From positions 4,782-45,604 of the forward strand of contig BQKZ01006375.1 in the NCBI GenBank assembly GCA_036244855.1: a DNA stretch of 40,823 nucleotides, in the 5' to 3' direction. Below are positions 1 through 10,440 of the stretch, in pieces (the first letter of the stretch is position 1; each line of letters begins with the position of its first letter). Made by a program: the position numbers and the translations under genes. The notes beneath the pieces were generated by a model. It saw only the letters and a list, made by a program, of their open reading frames with translations. It had not been told where the DNA came from and made no database searches. The DNA is from Temnopleurus reevesii (lineage: Eukaryota > Echinodermata > Echinoidea > Temnopleuroida > Temnopleuridae).

Positions 1-307
1 TAATATAAATCTATTTCATGTGCTTTTTGTAAGACTGGCCATTATTATCGTGATAGGTAAAATGTTTGTTAAAATAAGTCATATTATCATAATCATTCAC
101 CACAGAGCAATGGTCTATATCGATAATCGAACCCATGTCCCACCTATTTCCCTTTACCCATACGGCTGGTACTAGTCAGTCCATGCATGCATAAATCGTA
201 TCGGAATTATACAATTTGGTAGTCAATTGGTAAAATAACATAGGCCTATTATTTCCAAAGTCGTCATTTACCATTGATTCTACACGTCCTGAGACCATTG
301 CCAATAA

Positions 308-742
308 ATATAACACGATATAAACTATTTCCGAAAAGTTAACTAGAACGCAGACAATGGGTGACTTCAAGTACGGTGTTCGGTGTTGGTGTTGGTGTTG
401 AGAGAGCAAAACGGTCCGTAAACCGAGCTCCAACACCGTTTGTCAGTTTACAGAAGTGATACAGAAACGACCGGAAATACGTCAGAATCTTGCGAGGTGT
501 ACCAAAAACACCGACAGACTTCAAGTTTGGCGTTGAGGCAGGTGTTGGTTTTGCTGCAACACCAACACCAGCGTTCAACACCGTACTTGAAGTCACCCAA
601 TGGGTCCGTACACCATGTATTCAACTGTACGGACACGACAATGACAAGCCGGTACCGAATTCGATCGCATTACCTGATTACAAATGCGCATTGAAATTGC
701 GTTCGGCTTAACTTTTCGAAAATACCTTATATCGTGTTATAT
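308..742. mobile_element. TIR element, family A, copy 1 (carries a nested element)
   Basis: The two ends are inverted copies. The 16 bases at 308-323 (ATATAACACGATATAA) match the reverse complement of 727-742 exactly, and similarity continues inward through an AAAAGTTAA block. The right half contains GGACACGACAATGACAAGCCGG, which recurs in a second, shorter copy at 7908-8078. The extra length here comes from another TIR element at 359-598. There is no coding capacity. The family name is unknown to me; it looks like a non-autonomous DNA transposon or foldback element. Confidence 0.75.
359..598. mobile_element. Nested 240-bp TIR element (GGGTGACTTCAAGTACGGTGTT ends)
   Basis: The ends are inverted repeats of about 22 bp, GGGTGACTTCAAGTACGGTG at 359 and its reverse complement ending at 598. 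They are flanked on both sides by AAT (356-358 and 599-601), a likely 3-bp target duplication. A third, diverged direct copy of the end (GACTTCAAGTTTGGCGTT) lies inside near 518. The interior is rich in GGTGTT/AACACC repeats. The element interrupts the family A copy at 308-742; the uninterrupted copy at 7908-8078 shows the empty arrangement GACAATAGATATGTACGCC. Confidence 0.7.
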
Positions 743-1784
743 AACAAACGAAAGCTTTGAATGAAAGCAGTTGCCTTTATTCGTTAGATTGTTACTTTTT
801 ATTTCTTTATTCTGAAAGTGAATCTGGATATTTGAGACGATTTTGATTGCTCATCCGGGAATAGAATTTGAAAGGGCGTTAATGCTAAGTTGTTTCAAGT
901 GTTTTAGTGTTGTACCGTGCTTTTCCATTTCAGCTCTTGAAAAAAAAAGTCCAGCAAATACAATGCCTGTCAGGAATTGTGTTGCATGGTTGCATTTAAA
1001 CGGAAACGGTGGTGTTAAGTTGTACGCACCCAAACGTACTTAAAAGGCAACCCGAGCTCACATCTGACATTTTGCAACTAACGTAGTTTCTATTTTGTCT
1101 CCGAGTAAACTTTGAATAACCGGTGTGTTTTCATTGAGCACCAGAGTCGAAATAAAGCATCTAGCTCTGTTTATGAACATATTGAAGATTTCAATAGAAA
1201 AAAATAAATACCCCCATGTCTATTACAGAATAAAATGCCTTAATCACCAGTATGAAAATATAAACCAACAACTATAAAGTTCCCACTATATAATCATATA
1301 TACATCAATAATAGTAATGATACACATATCGAGTATACTGCTTCACAGCTGTTTTTGGATGCATCAAAAATTAGTTTGCACGAATTCGGGAGATGATTAT
1401 CGCACGCATGCTGGCTTATCTTAGTATAAATTTTGTTTCTATTGTCGAAATTTCAATCAACCGTTACTCATATACGGACCGTCAGCAGAGCCAGTGAAAG
1501 GCAAATGGCGTTTCCCGACGTGTGGGAAGTGTGAATCTCCATTAATGTTTCATGTGTGGTGATGTGCTGGTGAACAAAACCAACACATGGCCTTGTTTTT
1601 TGTTTTGCTTCTATGATTATGTCGAATCAATGACGTTTTGTTTTGTTTTGAATGACTATATAATGACGTTTTGTTTTGTTGGACAATACCCACATTAATG
1701 ACGTGCTTCCTTTGAGCATTAACCTTGACTACCTTACCTTTCTAATATAATGGCTTATCTACGGTAGATATGAATATACCGTAT
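743..1784. other. Non-coding, no feature recognised
   Basis: AT-rich sequence without a supportable gene. The only local structure is a short direct repeat, AATGACGTTTTGTTTTGTT, at 1629-1647 and again at 1662-1680 (33-bp period). Confidence 0.5.
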
Positions 1785-2030
1785 TAATGAAATAATAGTA
1801 ATGCCATTTGTATGGCGCCTAATTCACTCTGTGGAGCGCTCAAGGCGCATTAAGAGAGAAGTGAAAGTAAGTAAGATTTAACTTTAGAAGTGAACAGGTA
1901 AGTTTTGACAAGTTTCTTGAATGACAGGAGGGTAAAACAGCTTTTTATGTCTTCAGGTAGGTTATTCCAAAAAAGTATAACGTAGATGATAAACACTCCC
2001 TGTTTGATATTGTTATTTAGTCAAAGCTAA
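1785..2030 (-). mobile_element. LINE 3' end remnant (reverse transcriptase C-terminus)
   Basis: Read on the minus strand, about 2025 to 1850 translates to a stretch containing LFWNNLPEDIKSCF followed by LSFKKLVKTYLF and a TAA stop at 1850-1852. This WNxLPxxI...SFKxxLKTYLF pattern is typical of the extreme C-terminus of CR1/L2-like non-LTR retrotransposon polyproteins. After the stop comes a short 3' UTR with GCGCC palindromes and GGCGCCATACAAATGG, ending in an ATTACTATTATT tail. An in-frame TGA at the upstream edge shows it is dead. The 5' part is missing, as usual for truncated LINE insertions. Confidence 0.65.
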
Positions 2031-2059
2031 AGCTTATTTCCGAGAGATAGCAGGTTAAC

Positions 2060-3300
2060 TTGTATAATTTCATTCAGTATCTCTTTAAAAATGCCAAGTA
2101 GCATGCTTCTTTATCTTACTTAGATGTGAACGTACCACATGAACGTTAGTTGGGTGAGAAACTTGATTTCTTTTAATTTTATAATGTAATCCGTAAAGAT
2201 GGTTATTTATTTTCAGCAGATAGACCAATTAAACTAGTATGATACCATTCAGCTCCATCTCCTGAATATGGCAAATAGATTTACTGTTTATCTTGGTTAG
2301 ATATGGATATACTGAATAATATATAATCAAAGCTGGAAAAGTTCAGCGCTTTAATTAACTTTACGAGAAAAAAAAAACTCAACATGCCCTACTGACCACT
2401 TCATCTACCATCTTTTTGGTGACAGTCAAATCTATCTAGAGTGGCCACCCAAGAGAAACAGAAAAGTGGGCACTATACACAGGTGGCCAATATAAACAGG
2501 TCGACATCTTTGGCCGTACTAAACTAACCTTATACATATATAGCTTTAATGATGGTGTAATGATCAATGACTGGTGCGATTTTCCGAGAAAACCCACATC
2601 AACTGACTTATTACGCAGCGTCCCTCTCGAAAAGAAAAACAAATAACTAACGCTAATTGTTGTATTTGCTAGAGGAATACACACACAAATAATTTTTCCT
2701 GAATAGGAAAATCAGATCAAATTGATGATGTTGTAAATAAATTAAAAACATATATTTAAAAATGAAGCTCTATTTCTCTTAAAACGTTTAGCACCAATAT
2801 CTCAATATGTTAACTAATGGCATTCACAAGTCTCATATTTAGCCGAAATCGATAAACAAATCGAATGCTAACTTAACAGGTAACCTCCGATGCTGTTACC
2901 ACATCACATTTTCAATAGTTGGGGCTTTCCCTTACACAAACCCTTCTAAGTGGTTTATATGTATAGTAACCAGATTCTTTATACGATAACTGTTGCCTCT
3001 TTGGTAGATGGTAAATGTATCCTAAACAGCTGTTGATTGGATTTGAAATATTATAACATTGACGAGAAAATTCAATGGGTGGTAGTTTTCCCGGGAGAAA
3101 CCCCTGAAATATGATTAATTTATTATCAGTTTTTTAACAAAGCATTCAATTATCTTTGGTTAGTGTGGATTATATTATATATCAAACCAAAATTTATGGT
3201 AACTTGATAAGAAAAATTCAGCGGTTTAATGACGATATTAACTCAGTACCTGGTGCACCTCTCCGGGAAAACCCCAGATAAATAATGAAAAAGACATCAA
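2060..3300. repeat. Field of decayed repeats
   Basis: Several blocks recur in degenerate form. A block with CATTCAG...GCCAAGTAG...TTTATCTTACTTAGAT near 2073-2130 resembles 2246-2308 (about 175-180 bp apart). Part of it returns near 3150 (ATTATCTTTGGTTAGTGTGGAT), followed in two copies by AAGTTCAGCGCTTTAAT / AAATTCAGCGGTTTAAT. A (T)CCGGGAGAAACCCC-like block occurs near 2582, 3090 and 3250. Divergence is high and unit borders are uncertain. There is no coding signal. Confidence 0.4.
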
Positions 3301-3914
3301 TTGCCAGTTTATGAATATAGGAAGCAACGAAATTTCGTTCCTGTTTACCTTTAGCTCATTTTGCTTCATGAGTGTCAGCTACTTAACTATGATATTGTAT
3401 GATGTATTTGTTGGAACTGCCATTAGCTTAGAAGTGAGGATTTGAATAATAGTTGATGCAAATTTTCATTTGTTTCTAATAAAGGCATTATTCAATATCA
3501 TTGGAACTGTTATTCGTTAGAAAAGGTTGTTTGGTGTTGATTTTAGATGACATAATGGTATTTCAAGGCTAATTAGATTCATTATAATGACACCCCTCTA
3601 TGCGCCCCTGCAGTAGTACGTGCGCGAATGTAACGTAGCGTTAAATGGGGGCATTGTTCTGCTTGGATCAGAGTGTATAAACTAATGTGGCGGCATTTGT
3701 TTCTAATAAAGGCGTTATGCAATATCGTTGGAACTGTTATTCGTTGGAAACGGTTTATTGGCGTTGATATTATATTACATAATGTTTTTTTCAAGGGTAA
3801 GTTATCATTATAATCACACCCCTTTCTGCACCCCTTCAGTAGTACGTGCGCGAATGTAACATAGCGTTAAATACAATAAATTATTCATGCTCAGTATGCA
3901 TGGGGTAATTGTTC

Positions 3915-4557
3915 GATAATGAATAAAAAGATTATTTTCAGGTTACAAAAAAGAGCAGCCAGAATAGTTCTAAAGAACTTTGATTTCAATACCGATGGTT
4001 CTTATTTATTCAGACAATTGAAATGGCACACCATTAACGAAAGACGGGATTATTTTTTAGCATGCTTAATGTACAAATGTATTCATGGTCAGGCGCCGGT
4101 GCGGTTATGTAACGCAATTGACATGGCCTTTGAACAACATTCTTTTAATACTAGATTATCAAACTCACTTAACGTAACTCTACCCAAACCAAATATAGAA
4201 TTTTTTAAAAGCAGCTTTCGCTACGGCGGTGGGAAGGTTTGGAACAGACTTTCCCCTGCCCTACACAATTCCCAATCCATTCATTCGTTTAAAAAACAAT
4301 ACAAAAAAACCCACTTCGTCAATTAATTTTCACTACAGTAACTGTAACCACTCTGGCGCTTGACCATTAATACATTTTGCTTTTTAATCCATATGTGTAT
4401 TAGTGATGTGAATTTAGTATTATTTATTCCTAATTATCATTTACTATTTACATTTGTTTTGTTCCAGGACCAAGATGAAAACCAGTTTTTACCTTGTATA
4501 TAATTGATCTTGTTATCCTGATTAAATATGTTTTAATAAATAAAAAAAAAAAAATAA
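3915..4557 (+). mobile_element. 5'-truncated non-LTR retrotransposon (CR1/L2-like) with target-site duplication
   Basis: The insertion starts abruptly inside a reverse transcriptase C-terminal reading frame, continues through a 3' UTR of about 230 bp, and ends in an AATAAATAAAAAAAAAAAAATAA tail. The target sequence is repeated on both sides: CATGGGGTAATTGTTC before the element (3899-3914) and CATGGGGCATTGTTC after it (4560-4574), a 15-16 bp duplication with one small difference. The comparison with the other two array units confirms that this segment is extra. Confidence 0.85.
3919..4326 (+). pseudogene. Reverse transcriptase C-terminal fragment of a LINE
   Basis: An open frame of 135 codons contains LQKRAARIVLKN, then LKWHTINERRDYFLACLMYK, CIHGQAPVRL, then a block with NTRLSN and LPKPN, and finally FFKSSFRYGGGKVWNRLSPALHN and SFKKQYKK. 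This order (LQKRAARI, LKW.....R..Y....LMYK..HG.AP..L, NTR, FK.SF...G...WN.L) is the conserved tail that follows the RT domain in CR1, L2 and related non-LTR retrotransposons. The polymerase catalytic motifs lie upstream and are absent here. The frame is still open to its stop, so the insertion is fairly young. It has no start context of its own; the ATG at 3919 is incidental. Subclade assignment needs a database comparison. Confidence 0.85.
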
Positions 4558-4835
4558 TACATGGGGCATTGTTCAGTTTGAATCAGACTGTATGAATTAA
4601 TGTGACGGCATTTGTTTCTAATAAAGGCATTATGCAATATCATTGGAACTGTTATTAGTTGGAAACGGTTGATTGGCGTTGACATTATATTACATAATGG
4701 TATTTTCAAGGGTAAGTTATCATTATAATCACACCCCTTCATGCACCCCTTCAGTAGTACGTGCGCGAATGTGACATAGCGTTAAATGGGGGCAATGCTC
4801 TGCTTGAATCACACTGTATAAACTAATGTGACGGC

Positions 4836-5360
4836 AGTGTGAACATCTCATAATAGATTGATGAGTGCGGCGTTAAAGCGTAGACCCTGGGTGTTATGCG
4901 GTGTCCCGGTGGACGCCTGTGTCTGTGCCAAACGGAAATCGCTGAGAGACATTGTGAAGCCTTCGAGGTCGAAAAGTGTTATTCCCATTTTCACCTAAAG
5001 CCACGCGGGCATGACACGTATACAAAAGCAATGAATTACCAAGGAACATTGCAAGATTTGATGACATTCTTCCAGCTCCCCTTCAATTTACCTTCCTAAG
5101 GAAATCCTTGATATTTGCGACGTCACTATAATTGTGATAAAACTCTTTTTTCTTTGTTCAGTGAGGTGCGGAAATTAAAGTTTTTTTTTCATTCTTTACT
5201 TAAATCAACCCCAAAGTTATCCACTCTAAGCTAGAGAAAAGAATGTTTAACTTTTTACTTATAAGGGTACTAAATGCAGCACTGGCGGCACCTTTGAGGG
5301 TGCAATTTTGCACCCTTGTGAGGTTAGAGCAATGAGCAAGGAGGGTAACTATGACTTCAT
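4836..5360. other. Non-coding; one short perfect palindrome
   Basis: No gene is supported. The only notable site is GGGTGCAATTTTGCACCC at 5298-5315, a palindrome with 7-bp arms that also occurs at 32571-32588. The downstream boundary is the SINE starting near 5361. Confidence 0.5.
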
Positions 5361-5662
5361 GGATGTATCGTGGTGTAGTGGTTCCGACTATATTGCCTTT
5401 CAACCAGAGGGTCGTGGTTCGGATCCCACCCGTGTCGTCAATTTACCTCCGCAGGAAATTTATCCGAATTGTGCTGCACTCAACCCAGGTGAGGTGAATG
5501 GGTACCGGGTATGAATATTTATTCCTTGAAACGCCAAGTGCTCTGCATGGTGGCTGCTGGGCTAAAGCCAGGGTAATAATGCCGCAATTGTAGAGCGCTT
5601 AGGGAATTCTCATGAAGAGTTAATAAGCGCTATATAAAAGCCGTTCATTATTATTATTATTA
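5361..5662 (+). mobile_element. tRNA-derived SINE, family S1, full-length copy
   Basis: The head resembles a tRNA: TGGTGTAGTGG (5371-5381, box A-like) and GGTTCGGATCC (5416-5426, box B) form an internal RNA polymerase III promoter. The body carries GAAATTTATCCGAATTGTGC, CACTCAACCCAGGTGAGGTG and AATGGGTACC. The 3' tail is TAAGCGCTATATAAAAGCCG followed by TTCATTATTATTATTATTAT, a TTA microsatellite tail. Other copies in the window lie at 8992, 18148, 26884, 27798 and 31505. The name of the family was not determined. Confidence 0.85.
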
Positions 5663-5778
5663 TGTTGCAGGTTCAGGTATACTCTCATCTCCTCTTAATC
5701 ATAATCCTCTCTCATGGGTAAACTCTCTGAATTTCCCTCTTCTATTTCTTTTCAGAAAAAGGTAAAAACACATTTATT

Positions 5779-5880
5779 TTATTGATTCCTTGAAATGCTT
5801 GAGCACTGGTGGTGACAATATAAAGCCAGGGTAATGCAAACCACTTTTAGCACTCCGCACGTGCGCTATATAAATTGTAT
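5779..5880 (+). mobile_element. SINE 3' part, 5'-truncated
   Basis: The segment TTGATTCCTTGAAATGC, AAAGCCAGGGTAAT and ACGTGCGCTATATAAATTG matches the second half of family S1 but with the alternative tail type seen at 26884-27085. The tRNA head and the CACTCAACCCAGG block are absent. It lies about 120 bp behind the full copy at 5361. Confidence 0.6.
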
Positions 5881-5929
5881 GTATCATTTTTATTTTTAAA
5901 GCTGTAATTAGTTTGTACTGCAACATTAA

Positions 5930-6140
5930 CCGTAAGTATACTGGATCTCCAGGAAGAACAAAAGCTATAGTATGTTAATGGCTCTGAATGGAGTGATCCA
6001 ACAGTAATTTTCAATCATTTCATGTATTTATCTTTGTATTTTTTTCATTTTTGTATGTATTTATTTATATTGATTTTTTTTTGTATTTTGAGTAGCTTTT
6101 TATTACTTTACGGGAAATAAAACCAATCCAAACCAAACCA
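5930..6140 (+). mobile_element. Probable LINE 3' UTR with AAACC-type tail
   Basis: A T-rich 3' UTR-like stretch (TGTATTTATTTATATTG, GTATTTTGAGTAG) ends in GGGAAATAAAACCAATCC followed by AAACCAAACCAG. An AATAAA plus a short pentamer tail of this kind is common at the 3' end of non-LTR elements. No reverse transcriptase coding sequence remains, so the call rests on the tail only. Confidence 0.4.
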
Positions 6141-7497
6141 GTATTTACTGAAGTCCTTGATAATTCGTAATTGCTAGTTATGTTAACTCAAAAGACACAT
6201 TATTAATGACAGCAAGTAATAAGTGACCGAAAACTGACACCACACGTGTGACATGCTTCTTGTCGGAAGTGTATGCTCTGATAAAGCCGTTAGCCACCCT
6301 ACACCCGGGGTGAACTAGGTCGGGCGGAGCGGTGCTGGCACATTACTGCCGCGATAAGTGCCGACACTGGGAGGGCTTTCGGCTACTGCTTTTACATGAT
6401 CATTATACTTTGCAGACACCATACATCAATTTACGGTGATAACATCAGCAGCCGTGACCGACCCCTCATCATCTCTTTCTCTTGCTTATATTTCGCTCTC
6501 AGGCCGCTTTAAGCGACCTAGAAGCACCTTTTATAAAGCACCCTTTTCCATGGACTCTTTTGCACTAAAAGTTTGCAATAAATCAAGAATTATTGGAAAA
6601 TATTGGAAATGCCCTCCAAATGCAACTGCAGCCCATCAGGGGCGTTAATTTAGGACTTAGGTTTAATTTTCGCTCGTTACATTTCATTGCAAAAGTATCG
6701 TACATGGGGTTTTAAGCCGGAGACGCCGCGTTGATGGAATAAATGCATTATTGCGATCTTTATTTCACATCACGAAACATATTTCAAAAGATAAAAGGAG
6801 CAATTTGCCCATTCAAGACAAATCCTAGTTATGTGGTGCCATGTTTTGACGCTTTAGGAATTCCCTCTTTGACCGCACATTTCTTCAATACGTTCGTCTT
6901 AAGAACTCTGAGTACTTTTTTCATAGACGGGGCACTACTAAAATTGTCTTTTTAACAAAATGTTAGTCAAATACCAAATGTTTGCTGTTCACAATATACA
7001 AAAGTTGGTTCAAAGTTACTTTAGAATTATAAAATAGATAAAAGGGAGCTCAATTCTATTTTAGAATTAAAATAGTAATGTAAATGTATGTGGGTATGTG
7101 ATACCGGGCCCCAGGTAAAATAATACATTGAGTAATGATGGAGGTTACCATGCTTGAATAACACGTAATAGATAAACACATTGAAAATTGATATTTTCGA
7201 CAAAATCAATTTGTTCATTATTTTTTTTATCGTATTGATCTATAAACAGTCTGGTGACTTTTTAAACTCGTCTTAAATTTGAAATAAGATTTTGTGGTCT
7301 TTGTCGGCGGAGACTAGGACTAGATGTTATCAGATTATACCTCGACGCCATCTCTCATCATCATTAGGATGATGGAAGGCGAAGAGGGCGACGACCACGG
7401 TTGAGAAGTTATATGATAGCGGGTAATTTTATGGTCATTGTCGATTGTGATTGCTCGTCCATAACCTCCAGCATCGGTCGAGAGATTTTGTCATTTA
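6141..7497. other. Non-coding; one GC-rich island
   Basis: No gene is supported. A GC-rich patch at about 6285-6385 (CACCCGGGGTGAACTAGG, GGTCGGGCGGAGCGG) stands out from the AT-rich surroundings. It does not fold into an RNA I recognise, and I could not match it to 5S rRNA or an snRNA. Confidence 0.4.
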
Positions 7498-7710
7498 AGG
7501 AGGACTCACATCTTTGCGTTTTTAGCCTGCGTCGGCCCAGCGTTTCTGACAATTAAAAGCGCTCCCTTGACGCACAAAGACGCAGTTCATACGGTGGAAT
7601 GTTAGTTTATCGTCTGATCTTCGTATGCTGTGCGTCTAGGGAGTGGTTTTTTTTATTTCCAAATACGCTCGGCCGATGCAAGCTAAAAACGCATAGGTGT
7701 GAGTCAGTCT
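7498..7710. mobile_element. MITE family B, copy 1 (213 bp, TTA target duplication)
   Basis: Terminal inverted repeats read AGGAGGACTCACATCTTTGCG at the left and, as reverse complement at the right, AGACTGACTCACACCTATGCG. Similarity continues through GTTTTTAGC and TCGGCC-AGCGT and on to CTCCCTTGACGCAC / CTCCCTAGACGCAC. TTA flanks both sides (7495-7497 and 7711-7713). Two other copies, at 36432-36944 and 40293-40524, have the same ends and the same TTA flanks. The 3-bp T(T/A)A duplication is what PIF/Harbinger-type transposases make. No transposase is encoded. Confidence 0.85.
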
Positions 7711-7907
7711 TTAGGAGAATGCAGGTTTGGAATTATCGGTCATTGACGTGGGTTGATTGGTTTTATTTTCCATATAATAATTAAAAAACGAACATAAAAA
7801 CATTCATTTTATATAAATAAAAAACATTTCTACATACATAGCTTGTAGTTGAATAAATGGTAAATGGCAGGAAGGTTTTTTTTACGAGCTACTTGCAAAT
7901 TTGCTGA

Positions 7908-8078
7908 ACACGATATAAACTATTTCCGCCAAATAAAAAGGGTCATTGACAATAGATATGTACGCCGTGTATTGAACTGAGTGGACACGACAATCACAAG
8001 CCGGTTCCAATCTGAATAACAGTATAACGGGACATTAGATTGGCGTACAACTTAATTTCAAGGAAATAGTTTATATCG
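7908..8078. mobile_element. TIR element, family A, copy 2 (uninterrupted)
   Basis: CGATATAAACTATTTCC at 7911 is matched by its exact reverse complement GGAAATAGTTTATATCG at 8062-8078. The interior shares GTACGCCGTGTATTGAACTG and GGACACGACAATCACAAGCC with copy 1 at 308-742 (there GTACACCATGTATTCAACTG and GGACACGACAATGACAAGCC). It has no internal insertion and therefore serves as the empty-site reference for the nested element at 359-598. Confidence 0.75.
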
Positions 8079-8991
8079 CCTTCGCTGTTTTTCCTTCGAT
8101 CTGTAGATTGTCCAGTATATTATAGGTCCTCGAAAGGTCCTAGCCTGAGTGGATATATTGACTGTAAACTTTAACCCAGTTCTGTGTGAACGAAGTCTCG
8201 ATTTAGATCGTCGATGCAGATGTGTTTGCAATTGAACTATCTTTTGGCGCCCTGTTTAATTTGTTGTATTATTCCCCAATATCTCATCAACCACTCATAT
8301 ATAGTCATTAATGGAATTACTCGACGGGTAATGGCTTTGCCTAGTGCAAAGTTACGCTCATATATTTGTAAGGATCATACGCAAGACAGGTGATTCTTAT
8401 GACAAAGTGACCAAAGTGACAGTATTGACCTATGACCGCTAAGTTTATGTTGCTTAATAGATACTAGATGATTTTTCATTTTACTCGTCCGTATTCCAAA
8501 GTCTAAATTGCGTTTCATTTGCGTGTTTGAAAGAAAATGATAGTGCCAGATAACAAAAATGTCATATGGGCGTTTCTTAGAAGACTATAGAAATAACACT
8601 TCTTTGGGAAAAATTGTTCACGAGTGAAAACAAAAATGTTGATGAGTGATGAACAGAGTCATATATTATATCTAGGACAGTACCCACGTTATTCTCTAAA
8701 GGCACACTGGAACTCGACTGTGATTGACAGTTTAGGAGCTTTGAATAATGGCGAGATCGTTGCCTAATTTACTTTGTTCATGTTATTAATTTTACAATGC
8801 ATATTGCCAAATAACAATCATAAATAATTTTACCATGTACGAATGTTTTCATAAAAGCACGAACACAACCATAAAAAGAATAGCGACATTAGATAACTTT
8901 ATATTTATAGAACCATCCATTATATTTGACTGGTTTGAACAAAGATTATAACAATCTTAACGATAGCGGAAACTTATTTAGAGTCATTCAA
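8079..8991. other. Non-coding, nothing recognised
   Basis: AT-rich sequence with no supportable reading frame, repeat or RNA. Confidence 0.45.
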
Positions 8992-9280
8992 GGTGTCGTG
9001 GTGTAGTGGTTCTGACTCTGGCCTTTCAACCCGAGGGTCGTAGGTTCGGATCTCACCCATGGCGGCAATTTTCTTCATTAAGAAAATAATCCACATTGTG
9101 ATGCACCCAACCCACATGAGGTGAATGGGTACCGGTAGGAGGAATTTATTCCTTCAATTGCAGAAGAGCCTTCTTGGTAGTTATGCTATGGCTGAGCAAT
9201 AATATTAGACAATTTGTCTCGCGCCTCTGAATATGTGACTAGAGAGATGGCGTGTTTAGATGCTATATATTATCATTAAA
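8992..9280 (+). mobile_element. tRNA-derived SINE, family S1, diverged copy
   Basis: The head has TGGTGTAGTGG (8999-9009) and GGTTCGGATCT (9043-9053), and the tRNA-like segment is well preserved (GGGTCGTAGGTTCGGATC). The body keeps GATGCACCCAACCCACATGAGG and AATGGGTACCGG, but the 3' half is strongly diverged and ends near GCTATATATTATCATTAAA. This is an older insertion than the copies at 18148 and 27798. Confidence 0.8.
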
Positions 9281-10110
9281 TGTGAATAGTTAATGTTAAA
9301 TTCCAAGTGATAAAAGTCTTTTGGTATTAATGCTTGTATGTTGTCGACAAAGCACACCATTTACACATCTACCTTAATTTTCAAATACGTTTTAGAGTAT
9401 GAGAAATATAGATTAATTGCGCAAGAGTTTTATTTCCAATCAGTTCTATTATTGAAAAACACATGAGACTGGATTTAGCAAAAGAACTTTCTCAGAAACT
9501 CTCTGCCTCGAGACAGACTTGTCCTATGATCTATTTATTTCTGCAGAAGGTTTTTATTCAAAACCTGATTAGAGCTTATTCATTAGGCAAGTTACCAAAC
9601 AGAATCTACCCATCTCGTAATTACGTCCATTCGCATAGACACATGTGCCCCAGTCTGCCAGTGATTAATGATTATTAGTTTAGCCAAGAGCAAGGCAAGA
9701 CATGTTCTCAAGGTTTCATATTTATTTGTTTACTTATATCATTCATTCACATTTGTCTATACTGGAAAAAAGATCAGCAAATTTGCTATTTTGTCCCAAT
9801 GTTCTGATCATACAATAAAATGACATGAAAATCATGAATAATATTAACAAGTAAAATTCTTTTCAATCTGAAATAACAATTCACAATTACATGTTATGAT
9901 GATTCAGTTATTTTCCAGGACAGGGTATCTGTATTTATTTATCTGTTAAGAATAAAAATAACTGCGATTTATTTAACTATTTATAGAAAAGTGGAGAAAG
10001 GTAATTCTAATTAATCAGGGAATGCAAAAAATAATATGGGCCTATATGAAGAGAATATGATATATCAAGTATATACAGGAAGGAATGTTTTGTGTGCATA
10101 TATTTTGTTG
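9281..10110. other. Non-coding, nothing recognised
   Basis: AT-rich sequence. A 71-codon open frame at 9463-9678 has no recognisable motif or splice context and was not called. Confidence 0.45.
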
Positions 10111-10273
10111 TGAAAGCTTGAATGGAATTTGTTTACGTTGTCCCAAAACGTTCTGCCCATGGTTTATCGGTATATCTAAAATTAGCACTTGCTAGGCTTC
10201 ATTTCAAACGATGACCATCTAGTCAGTTTGGTACGAGATCTGACAAGTAGGCGACACTTCGGCCGTGTGTGTG

Positions 10274-10440
10274 TAGTCTGCCAGAACAGACCCTTGGGTT
10301 TCGTTGTGCGCACACACATAGAGTGATACAGGGTATGCATTGCGTGTCTTCATGTGTGATGTAGTCACACAATATGCACACTCTGTATCACGATCTGCGC
10401 ATGCACACACCGAAAGTCTAGGGTATGTGCTTGCAATCTA
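10274..10440. mobile_element. 167-bp TIR element with 9-bp target duplication
   Basis: GTGTGTGTG flanks both ends (10265-10273 and 10441-10449). Sister array units have a single uninterrupted GGCCGTGTGTGTGCAC at the same place (for example near 10960), so the ends are fixed by comparison. Inverted ends start TAGTCTGCCAGAACAGACCC and, from the right, TAGATTGCAAGCACATACCC, and most of the interior is an imperfect palindrome (GAGTGATACAGGGTATGCAT against the reverse complement of ATGCACACTCTGTATCAC). A duplication of 8-9 bp fits hAT- or P-type transposition. Confidence 0.75.

Larger units (their letters stand above)
3468..4835. repeat. Three-copy tandem array, unit about 227 bp, split by a LINE
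   Basis: Units start with ATTTGTTTCTAATAAAGGC at 3468, 3695 and 4610. They share TTGGAACTGTTATTCGTTGG, CACCCCTTC(A/T)GCACCCCT, AGTAGTACGTGCGCGAATGT and AGCGTTAAATGGGGGCA, and end near ACTAATGTGACGGC. Unit 1 is 227 bp and unit 3 is 226 bp. Unit 2 appears 915 bp long only because a truncated LINE and its target duplication lie inside it; removing them restores about 230 bp. The unit has no coding capacity that I can see. Confidence 0.85.

Noticed and set aside
6285..6385. GC-rich patch as a 5S rRNA or snRNA gene
   Set aside because: It does not contain the internal control regions or conserved stems of those RNAs.
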